Positions 6,125 to 11,479 of a stretch of 11,479 bases of DNA are shown piece after piece. Under the pieces are notes generated by a model. It was not told the DNA's origin. It searched no databases and saw only the letters and a program-made list of their open reading frames with translations. The stretch's first letter is position 1, and each line of letters starts with the position of its first letter. A program made the translations under genes and the position numbers. Origin of the DNA: Ramlibacter sp. GTDB lineage: Bacteria > Pseudomonadota > Gammaproteobacteria > Burkholderiales > Burkholderiaceae_C. The stretch spans positions 1 to 11,479 of the forward strand of contig JAJNBO010000079.1 of NCBI GenBank assembly GCA_021156245.1, read 5' to 3'.

Positions 6125-7492
6125 ATGGCCACGTCCGCGCTCTCCGACAAACTTTCCCGCCTGGTCAAGCAGATGCGGGGCCAGGCCCGCATCACCGAGG
6201 ACAACGTGCAGGAGATGCTGCGCGAAGTGCGCATGGCGCTGCTGGAAGCGGACGTCGCGCTGCCGGTGGTGCGCGACTTCATCGCCCGGGTCAAGGAAAA
6301 GGCGCTGGGCCAGGAGGTGGTGGGCTCGCTCAATCCGGGGCAGGCGCTGGTGGGCATCGTCAACCGCGAGCTGGTCGCCACCATGGGCGCGGGCGTCAGC
6401 GACATCAACCTGGCCGCGCAGCCGCCCGCCGTCATCCTGATGGCGGGCCTGCAGGGCGCCGGCAAGACCACCACCACCGCCAAGCTCGCCAAGCACCTGA
6501 TCGAGAAGCGCAAGAAGAAGGTGCTCACGGTGTCGGGCGACGTCTACCGGCCGGCCGCCATCGAGCAGCTCAAGACGGTGACGAAGCAGGCCGGCGCCGA
6601 ATGGTTCCCCAGCACGCCGGACCAGAAGCCGGCAGACATCGCCCGCGCAGCGATCGACTACGCGCGCAAGCAGTACTTCGACGTGCTGCTGGTCGACACC
6701 GCCGGCCGGCTGGCGATCGACGAAGTGCTGATGAAGGAGATCAAGGACCTGCACGCCATCCTGAACCCGGTGGAGACGCTCTTCGTGGTGGACGCGATGC
6801 AGGGCCAGGACGCGGTCAACACCGCCAAGGCGTTCAGGGAGGCGCTGCCGCTGACCGGGATCGTTTTGACCAAGCTGGATGGCGATTCACGCGGGGGCGC
6901 GGCGCTGTCGGTGCGGCAGATCACGGGGGCGCCGATCAAGTTTGCCGGCGTCAGCGAGAAGATCGACGGGCTGGAGGTGTTCGACGCCGAGCGGCATGCC
7001 GGGCGCATCCTGGGCATGGGCGACATCGTGGCCCTGGTGGAGCAGGTGCAGGCGGGCGTCGACATGGAGTCGGCGCAGAAGCTGGCCGCCAAGATGAAGA
7101 GCGGCGAGGGCTTCGACCTCAACGACTTCCTGATGCAGCTGCAGCAGATGAAGAGCATGGGCGGCCTGCAGAACCTGATGGACAAGATGCCCGCGCAGGT
7201 GCAGGCCAAGGCCGGTCAGGTGGACATGGACAAGGCCGAGCGCGACATCCGCCGCAAGGAAGGGATCATCTCCAGCATGACCAAGCTGGAGCGCCGCAAG
7301 CCCGAGATCATCAAGGCCACCCGCAAGCGCCGCATCGCCGCGGGCGCAGGGGTTCACGTGCAGGAAGTGAACCGTCTGCTGAACGAGTTCGAGCAGATGC
7401 AGACCATGATGAAGAAGATGAAGGGCGGCGGCATGATGAAGCTCATGAAGCGCCTGGGCGGCGGCAAAGGCATGCCGAAAATGCCGTTCTGA
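6125..7492 (+). CDS. ffh: Signal recognition particle GTPase Ffh
   Basis: Ffh (SRP54 homologue) binds 4.5S RNA and signal sequences emerging from the ribosome and delivers nascent inner-membrane proteins to FtsY and the Sec translocon. The 455-residue product is full length for the family. The N domain (about 1-90) holds the ALLEADVALPVV motif. The G domain (about 100-295) has G1 GLQGAGKTTTT (108-118), the SGDVYRPAA loop (137-145), DTAGR (191-195), TKLDGDSRGGAA (249-260) and GRILGMGD (293-300). The Met-rich M domain (about 318-455) ends in RRIAAGAGVHVQEVNRLLNEF and MMKKMKGGGMMK. The frame stays open upstream to 5912, but that part is antisense to ypjD and homology begins at MATSALSDKLSRL, so the ATG at 6125 is used. 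Oddly, no Shine-Dalgarno precedes it. Confidence 0.97.
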   Translation: MATSALSDKLSRLVKQMRGQARITEDNVQEMLREVRMALLEADVALPVVRDFIARVKEKALGQEVVGSLNPGQALVGIVNRELVATMGAGVSDINLAAQPPAVILMAGLQGAGKTTTTAKLAKHLIEKRKKKVLTVSGDVYRPAAIEQLKTVTKQAGAEWFPSTPDQKPADIARAAIDYARKQYFDVLLVDTAGRLAIDEVLMKEIKDLHAILNPVETLFVVDAMQGQDAVNTAKAFREALPLTGIVLTKLDGDSRGGAALSVRQITGAPIKFAGVSEKIDGLEVFDAERHAGRILGMGDIVALVEQVQAGVDMESAQKLAAKMKSGEGFDLNDFLMQLQQMKSMGGLQNLMDKMPAQVQAKAGQVDMDKAERDIRRKEGIISSMTKLERRKPEIIKATRKRRIAAGAGVHVQEVNRLLNEFEQMQTMMKKMKGGGMMKLMKRLGGGKGMPKMPF

Positions 7493-7638
7493 GAAGGGGA
7501 GCGGACCCCCGAACAGCCGGACGCAAAGGACGCGAAGGTTTCGCAAAGGGCGCAAAAGGACATCCAGAAGGATCTCGAAGTCTTTTGCGTCCTTTGCGTC
7601 CGGCTGTTCGATCCCGCATTCTTCCTATATTGGCGCTC
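7493..7638. other. Convergent intergenic gap between ffh and opgH
   Basis: The stops of ffh (7490-7492) and opgH (7639-7641) face each other across 146 bases. The only structure seen is the large inverted repeat at 7510-7610. No gene is apparent. Confidence 0.8.
7510..7610. repeat. Perfect 24-base inverted repeat made of CGCAAAGGA-type units, possible two-way terminator
   Basis: The left arm 7510-7533 begins CGAACAGCCGGACGCAAAGG and is the exact reverse complement of the right arm 7587-7610. The loop is 53 bases. The left arm and loop hold degenerate tandem units: CGCAAAGGA (7522-7530), CGCGAAGGT (7531-7539), CGCAAAGGG (7542-7550) and CGCAAAAGGA (7551-7560). A rival 8-base-pair hairpin is possible, CGCAAAAG (7551-7558) with CTTTTGCG (7582-7589). 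Sitting between converging genes, it could end transcription or protect 3' ends from both sides, but no T-run follows either arm. It looks like a dispersed extragenic repeat rather than a standard intrinsic terminator. Confidence 0.8.
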
Positions 7639-9516
7639 TCATACGGTGGCAGCGGCGTGCTGCCAGGCGCGCCGCAGCACCGCCGGGGAGCGCGACTCCT
7701 CGGGGATCAGCAGGACGCCACGCGAGCGCACCCAGCCGCCCAGCGCCACGTGGCTGGTCACCACCGCCAGCGGCACGGCCAGCAGCAGCGGCAGCGCCAC
7801 CGGCGCCAGCCAGATCAGCGCGCCCAGCTGGATCGCAGCGATGCCGGCGGCATGCAGCACGATCACGGCGGTCATGGGCGCCAGCTGGCGCGCTGCGGCG
7901 GCCCAGCTGAGGCCTTCCGCCTCCCGCGGGGGCGACTTCCATTCCAGCTTCCACCCGGTCAGCGCGACGAGCACGAAGAAGGAGTGCGCGAGCATGCGCA
8001 CGGGCGACTGCAGCAGCGCCACCAGCGTCTCCAGCAGCGCGCTCGCCAGCAGCGCGGGGGTGCCGCCGAAGCCCGCCTGCGCGCGCTTCAGGAGCACGGC
8101 CACCACGCCGAGGACGCGCGGCATGAACAGCATCGCGAGGGTCCAGGCCCACAGGCTGCGCAGTTCCGCGGGCACGGCGTGCCAGTCCGGCGCAATGGCC
8201 GCGCCGCTCATCCACAGCGTGGTGCCGAAGGTGAGGAACGCCAGCCACAGCGGCGCGGACAGGTACGACATGGCGCCGATGGCGAACATCGCGCGGTGCA
8301 CGCGATGCAGTCCGGGCTCGGCGATCAGCCGCGCGTTCTGCAGGTTGCCCTGGCACCAGCGGCGGTCACGCTGCAGCTCCGACAGCAGGTCCGGCGGCTG
8401 CTGCTCGTAGCTGCCGTCCAGGTCCGACACCAGCCAGACATGGAAGCCGGCGCGGCGCATCAGGCGGATGATCGCGTTATGGCCCCAGTAGTGCGACTCG
8501 CCGAGTTGCCAGAACTGCATGCCCAGCGTGAACAGGCGGCCGGTGACCCGCGCCGCGAACTGCTGCGCGCGCGCATGCAGGGTGGCGTGGCCCACGGCCT
8601 GGCTGGCGGTCTGGATGATGCCGGCGCGCGGATGCGCCTCCATCAGCTTCACGAGGGAGGCGATGCAGTCGCCGCTCATCACGCTGTCGGCGTCCAGCAC
8701 CACCATGTAGCGGTAGTCGCGGCCCCAGCGCCGGCAGAAGTCGGCCACGTTGCCGGACTTGCGATGGGTGCGCCGCGCGCGCAGGCGGTAGTACACCTCG
8801 ATCTGCGGCTGGCGCGGGTGGGTGGCGAGCGCGCTGCGCAGCTCCTCCCAGGCGGCGCGTTCGGCCGCGATGATGGCCGGATCGTTGCTGTCGGACAGCA
8901 CGAACACGTCGAAGACCGGGGCGTGCCCCGTGGCCGCGACCGACTCGCAGGTGGCGCGCAGGCCGGCGAACACCGTGGCCACGTCCTCGTTGCAGATCGG
9001 CATGATCAGCGCGGTGCGCGCCTCGGGTGCGATGGAATGGTCGGCCACCGCCCGGGCGGAGATCGCATGCGGGTCGCCGCGCAGGCTCACCCAGAAGCCC
9101 ATGAGCGCCGTGACGAACCCGGTGACCACCCAGGTCGAGAGGATGGCGAACAGCGCGAGCTGGCCCCACTCCAGCAGGTCGTTGCCGTAGTCCGGCTGCG
9201 CCAGCGCGAACAGCCAGGTGGCGATGGCGGTGGACAGCACCGTGAGCATGGCGAAGGTGAAGCGGCGGCGGTCCGCTGCGTCCTGCCACGCTTCGCGCGC
9301 CTCGGCCGAGCGCGAGGCGCGTGCGCCCCCCGGCAGCAGGCGCATCGCGCTGGAGAGCATCGCGGTCAGCACGCTGTTCCAGAAGCCGCGCCAGGGGCGC
9401 GGGGTCATGGAGCCGCGGCGGATGGGGGGCGCGGTGACGGAGTTCGGATGCCGCTCCTCGCGGGGCAGCGCCTGGCGCGGGACGGCGCTCACTCGGGAAG
9501 GATGATGTTGCTCCAT
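7639..9516 (-). CDS. opgH: Glucan biosynthesis glucosyltransferase OpgH (MdoH), with an apparent internal deletion
   Basis: OpgH is the inner-membrane family 2 glycosyltransferase that makes the beta-1,2-glucan backbone of osmoregulated periplasmic glucans from UDP-glucose. In the 625-residue product two helices (about 87-106 and 119-143) precede the catalytic domain: TALIMPICNEDV (168-179), HRKSGNVADFCRRWG (251-265), the DxD motif in MVVLDADS (271-278), FWQLGESHYWGHNAIIR (335-351) and QRDRRWCQGN (382-391, the QxxRW motif). Several more helices follow from about 418 to 594. After GHNAIIR the protein jumps directly to LMRRAGFHVW; canonical OpgH has about 32 further residues here, ending in SHDFVEAA, which supplies the presumed catalytic base. 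The ATG at 9516 overlaps the end of opgG by 28 bases. The frame is open further upstream, but that stretch is antisense-like shadow of opgG. The protein also stops soon after LLIPEES, lacking the long tail of the E. coli protein. Identity is secure; activity is doubtful. Confidence 0.92.
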   Translation of the reverse strand: MEQHHPSRVSAVPRQALPREERHPNSVTAPPIRRGSMTPRPWRGFWNSVLTAMLSSAMRLLPGGARASRSAEAREAWQDAADRRRFTFAMLTVLSTAIATWLFALAQPDYGNDLLEWGQLALFAILSTWVVTGFVTALMGFWVSLRGDPHAISARAVADHSIAPEARTALIMPICNEDVATVFAGLRATCESVAATGHAPVFDVFVLSDSNDPAIIAAERAAWEELRSALATHPRQPQIEVYYRLRARRTHRKSGNVADFCRRWGRDYRYMVVLDADSVMSGDCIASLVKLMEAHPRAGIIQTASQAVGHATLHARAQQFAARVTGRLFTLGMQFWQLGESHYWGHNAIIRLMRRAGFHVWLVSDLDGSYEQQPPDLLSELQRDRRWCQGNLQNARLIAEPGLHRVHRAMFAIGAMSYLSAPLWLAFLTFGTTLWMSGAAIAPDWHAVPAELRSLWAWTLAMLFMPRVLGVVAVLLKRAQAGFGGTPALLASALLETLVALLQSPVRMLAHSFFVLVALTGWKLEWKSPPREAEGLSWAAAARQLAPMTAVIVLHAAGIAAIQLGALIWLAPVALPLLLAVPLAVVTSHVALGGWVRSRGVLLIPEESRSPAVLRRAWQHAAATV

Positions 9517-11054
9517 GTCTCGCTCACTACGTGGTTGTCTTGCTGCAGGAACGCGCGCAGTTCGACCGGTCGGGACGGGTCGAGGCGCTGCACGCGCAGG
9601 GTCACCCGCCAGCGCTGGCCGGCAGGGTGGGGGTAGGCGATCTGTTCCAGCACGCGCCCGTTGGCGTCGGCGGTGACGACGGCGCGCACGGGGGCGTCGC
9701 CAGGCAGCGCGGCGAGCGCGGGGCCGGCGAAATCCAGCACGTACTGCACCTGCCCGGAGAGCTCCAGCGGCGTCAGGCGCGTGAAGCCCACGCCCCGGCG
9801 CGACTGCAGCACGCGGCTGCCGGGGGGCTGCGCCTGCGTGTCGCCCTGCCACGCGATCTCGTAGCTGAAGTCCAGCGGCACGCCGGCCGCCGGCGTCTGC
9901 GCGGGCACCCAGTACGCGACGATGTTGTCGTGCGTCTCGTCCGGCGTCGGCAGTTGCACCAGCTCCACGCGGCCCGGCCCCCAGTCGGACAGCGGCCGCA
10001 CCCAGGCGCTGGGCCGGCGCTCGTAGCGCGCCTCGGTGTCTTCGTAGCTCGCAAAGGAGCGGTCGCGCTGCATCAGGCCGAAGCCGCGCAGCTGCTGCAC
10101 GGCGAAGCTGGTCACCACCGGCTTCTTCGGGTTCTGCAGCGGCCGCCAGAGCCACTCGCCGTCGCCCGAGGCGACCATCAGGCCGTCGGAGTCGTGCACC
10201 TCGGGTCGGAAGTCCCCGGCGCGCGGCTGGTTCTCGCCCGAGAAGAACATGCTGGTGAGCGGCGCGAGGCCCAGCGTCGCGATCGGGCGTTCGCCCTCGC
10301 GCAGGAACAGGCGCGCCTGCACGCGCACCACCGTCTGCTCGCCGGGCACCACCTCGAAGCGCCAGGCGCCCGTCGCGCGCGGCGACTCCAGCAGCGCGAT
10401 GAGGGCGACGGCCTGCGCCTGGGGCGCCGGCCGCTCCAGCCAGAACTCGGTGAAACGCGGAAACTCCTCGCCGCTGCCGCTTGCGGTGTCAATGGCGAGC
10501 CCGCGCGCGGACAGGCCGTACTGCTGCCCGGCGCCCAGCGCGCGGAAGTAGCTCGCGCCGAGGAACACCAGCAGCTCGTCCTTGTACTGCGGCGAGTTCA
10601 GCGGGTAGTGGATGCGGAAGCCCGCATGGCCCAGGTCGCCCCAGCCCTGCGGCTGCACCGTGTTGCGGCCGAAGTCGTAGTCGCCGCTGTCATAGCCGAG
10701 CGGGCGCACGCCTTGCGGCGTGATCTCGTGCAGCCGCACGGGTTCACGCTGGTACAGGCCGCGATGGAAGAACTGCGCTTCGAACGGTAGTTGCGCATCG
10801 CGCCACAGCGAGCGCGCGGGGCGGAAACGGATGTCGCGGTAGCCGTCGTAATCGAGCGACTGCAGCTCCGACGGCAGAGCGGGCCACGCGGCGACGTAGG
10901 GCTGGCCGGCACGCTGCTGCGCGATGCGGGCGACATCGTCGAAACCGAAGCTTGCCGTCTGGGCGGCGGCTTTCTGCTGGCTGATGGCGAGGACCGCGAG
11001 CACCGCCAGCAAGGTGACGATCAGCAGTTGGACAAGCCGGGACAGCGCTTTCAT
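9489..11054 (-). CDS. opgG: Periplasmic glucan biosynthesis protein OpgG (MdoG)
   Basis: OpgG is the periplasmic partner of OpgH, needed for osmoregulated periplasmic glucan synthesis; the family adopts a beta-sandwich fold and has been linked to beta-1,2-glucan cleavage or branching. The 521-residue product is close to the 511 of E. coli and complete. A Sec signal peptide spans about 1-31 (hydrophobic core LIVTLLAVLAVLAI, likely cleavage after AAA or AAAQ). Conserved blocks are FGFDDVARIAQ (36-46), LGASYFRALGAGQQYGLSA (165-183), SGEEFPRFTEFWLERP (194-209), APLTSMFFSGENQP (264-277), RPEVHDSDGL (283-292), GEWLWRPLQNP (299-309) and DETHDNIVAYW (372-382). The start codon lies only about 12 bases from the -12 element of a sigma-54 promoter, so the transcript would be nearly leaderless. 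The opgH start overlaps its 3' end by 28 bases, showing an opgGH operon. Confidence 0.96.
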   Translation of the reverse strand: MKALSRLVQLLIVTLLAVLAVLAISQQKAAAQTASFGFDDVARIAQQRAGQPYVAAWPALPSELQSLDYDGYRDIRFRPARSLWRDAQLPFEAQFFHRGLYQREPVRLHEITPQGVRPLGYDSGDYDFGRNTVQPQGWGDLGHAGFRIHYPLNSPQYKDELLVFLGASYFRALGAGQQYGLSARGLAIDTASGSGEEFPRFTEFWLERPAPQAQAVALIALLESPRATGAWRFEVVPGEQTVVRVQARLFLREGERPIATLGLAPLTSMFFSGENQPRAGDFRPEVHDSDGLMVASGDGEWLWRPLQNPKKPVVTSFAVQQLRGFGLMQRDRSFASYEDTEARYERRPSAWVRPLSDWGPGRVELVQLPTPDETHDNIVAYWVPAQTPAAGVPLDFSYEIAWQGDTQAQPPGSRVLQSRRGVGFTRLTPLELSGQVQYVLDFAGPALAALPGDAPVRAVVTADANGRVLEQIAYPHPAGQRWRVTLRVQRLDPSRPVELRAFLQQDNHVVSETWSNIILPE

Positions 11055-11065
11055 GCGCTCTCTAG

Positions 11066-11081
11066 GGCAAACCCCGTGCCA
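11066..11081 (-). promoter_or_regulatory. Sigma-54 (-24/-12) promoter of opgG
   Basis: The minus strand reads TGGCACG-gggt-TTGCC, which matches the RpoN consensus TGGCACG-N4-TTGCW at every defined base except the last. The -12 C is at 11067, so transcription should begin at about 11055-11054, at or next to the A of the opgG ATG. An unlinked occurrence of this many fixed bases, in the correct strand and place, is very unlikely. A sigma-54 promoter needs an enhancer-binding activator, and the neighbouring gene encodes one of that class. Confidence 0.85.
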
Positions 11082-11100
11082 GCGCCGATTTTCCCTTTCG

Positions 11101-11113
11101 GATCAACAACTTA
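11101..11113 (+). promoter_or_regulatory. IHF-like binding site
   Basis: The plus strand reads GATCAACAACTTA against the IHF core WATCAANNNNTTR; only the first base differs. It lies between the operator and the sigma-54 promoter, where IHF bending typically brings the activator to polymerase. The core is short, so the call depends partly on this position. Confidence 0.55.
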
Positions 11114-11176
11114 CGAGCAACGCGCGGTTGTGGATCCGGGTTTTCCCCTAACTGCCGAGCGAAAAACTGCTCTTCC

Positions 11177-11194
11177 TGTCGCCATTCAGCGACA
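11177..11194. promoter_or_regulatory. GlrR-type upstream activator site (TGTC-N10-GACA)
   Basis: The plus strand reads TGTCGCCATTCAGCGACA, an exact match to the TGTC-N10-GACA operator described for GlrR upstream of glmY in enterobacteria (from memory). The palindrome extends to seven bases per arm (11176-11182 with 11189-11195). Its centre is about 110 bases upstream of the -24/-12 promoter, a normal enhancer distance. Read as RNA it could also form a hairpin that ends the glrR transcript, but the nearest T-run is about nine bases further on, so the operator reading is preferred. Confidence 0.7.
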
Positions 11195-11233
11195 GCCCAT
11201 CCGGGATATTCCGAAAAATACCTTTGAAATCAA

Positions 11234-11479
11234 CTACTTGTCGTCGTCGCCGGGCGGCGACAGGCCGCGCTCGACGCCACTGGACTGGAAGTGTCCGGGC
11301 GTCAGCGCGTGCTTTTGCAGCAGCCGATAGAACTCGGTCCGGTTGCGGTCCGCCAGCCGCGCGGCATCGGCCACGCTGCCGTCCGTGAGCTTGAGCAGGC
11401 CGACCAGGTACTCGCGTTCAAAGCGCTGCTTGGCCTCGGCGTACGTGAGCACCTGCACGGACGGCACGCGCAACGCGCG
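11234..11479 (-). CDS. glrR: C-terminus of a sigma-54 response regulator, GlrR/QseF-like (partial, runs off the right edge)
   Basis: Only the last 81 residues and the TAG stop (11234-11236) are present. They show the Fis-type helix-turn-helix that ends NtrC-family activators: AKQRFEREYLVGLLKLTDGSVADAARLA followed by DRNRTEFYRLLQKHAL. The string RNRTEFYRLL plus the spacing closely resembles E. coli GlrR (QseF), whose C-terminus has GRNRTEFYKLLSRHEL. A Gly/Ser/Asp-rich tail (about 20 residues) follows. The receiver and AAA+ domains lie outside the window, so the assignment to GlrR rather than another family member rests on this domain and on the GlrR-type operator next door. A partner kinase (GlrK) would be expected to the right. 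Confidence 0.8.
   Translation of the reverse strand, partial: RALRVPSVQVLTYAEAKQRFEREYLVGLLKLTDGSVADAARLADRNRTEFYRLLQKHALTPGHFQSSGVERGLSPPGDDDK
11245..11262. promoter_or_regulatory. Possible second GlrR-type site in the 3' end of the glrR-like gene
   Basis: The sequence CGTCGCCGGGCGGCGACA has one mismatch to TGTC-N10-GACA. On the minus strand it shares the longer arms TGTCGC-N6-GCGAC with the first site. The centres are 68 bases apart. It lies in the last codons of the gene (around GLSPPGDD) and in GC-rich coding sequence, so chance is harder to exclude. Confidence 0.35.

Larger units (their letters stand above)
11055..11233. other. Regulatory region between glrR-like gene and opgG
   Basis: This 179-base gap is clearly richer in A and T than its neighbours and holds no gene. 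In order toward opgG on the minus strand it carries a GlrR-type operator, an IHF-like site and a sigma-54 promoter, each listed separately. No convincing terminator for the upstream glrR-like gene is seen, so some read-through into opgG is possible. Confidence 0.8.

Noticed and set aside
5248..6528. Extension of the small zinc-ribbon frame to 6528
   Set aside because: The upstream part overlaps ypjD and ffh in the wrong frame. The ATG at 5247 has a ribosome site and a four-base overlap with the ypjD stop.
7522..7560. Possible CRISPR-like array from the CGCAAAGGA units
   Set aside because: The units are 9-11 bases, degenerate, adjacent without spacers and part of an inverted repeat. No cas gene is present.
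6601..9636. Open frame of 1011 codons on the plus strand
   Set aside because: It overlaps ffh in another frame and runs antisense to opgH. Its composition (Arg, Gly, Ala, His, Gln repeats) is typical of out-of-frame GC-rich sequence, and no domain is recognisable.
9517..10155. N-terminal extension of the opgH frame to 10155
   Set aside because: The extra 213 codons lie inside opgG and read as low-complexity Arg/Ala/Pro sequence. Homology to OpgH starts after the ATG at 9516.
11175..11215. Intrinsic terminator for the glrR-like gene
   Set aside because: The CTGTCGC/GCGACAG hairpin is not followed at once by T residues; the T-run lies about nine bases later. It matches the GlrR operator exactly, which explains the symmetry better.

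Overview
The window comes from a GC-rich betaproteobacterium, most likely order Burkholderiales and probably family Comamonadaceae. This rests on the very high GC at third codon positions, the gene order ffh / ypjD / PP0621-like / pilS / pilR / ampD / nrdA, and the style of the proteins. No database was consulted. Coding density is high. I see no tRNA, rRNA, insertion sequence, prophage or CRISPR array.

Left part (1-6041, all minus strand). Reading from right to left, five genes are packed head to tail with overlaps or gaps of at most 5 bases: ypjD (CcsA-family membrane protein), a 78-residue zinc-ribbon membrane protein of the PP0621 type, pilS (sensor kinase), pilR (sigma-54 response regulator) and ampD (anhydro-muropeptide amidase). 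This looks like one operon linking a haem/cytochrome-assembly-type protein, control of type IV pili and peptidoglycan recycling. A hairpin-rich spacer of about 175 bases follows. Then comes a well-formed promoter carrying two NrdR-type boxes 31 bases apart, and the first 317 residues of nrdA (class Ia ribonucleotide reductase alpha chain), which runs off the left edge.

Middle (6042-7638). ffh (signal recognition particle GTPase) is divergent from ypjD across 83 bases, the same pairing as in E. coli. Downstream of ffh, in the convergent gap with opgH, sits a perfect 24-base inverted repeat built from repeated CGCAAAGGA-like units.

Right part (7639-11479, all minus strand). A truncated response-regulator gene (GlrR/QseF-like C-terminus) is followed by opgG and opgH, the osmoregulated periplasmic glucan operon. 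Two points stand out. First, the 179-base gap between glrR and opgG holds a complete enhancer-type promoter: a TGTC-N10-GACA site (the GlrR operator motif of enterobacteria), an IHF-like site, and a near-perfect -24/-12 sigma-54 promoter placed so that transcription would start at about the opgG ATG. This predicts GlrR/sigma-54 control of periplasmic glucan synthesis, which I do not know to have been described. Second, opgH is intact in frame but lacks about 32 residues found in canonical OpgH, including the SHDFVEA motif that corresponds to the catalytic-base (TED) motif of GT-A family 2 enzymes. The glucan synthase may therefore be inactive or altered, or this may be an assembly error.
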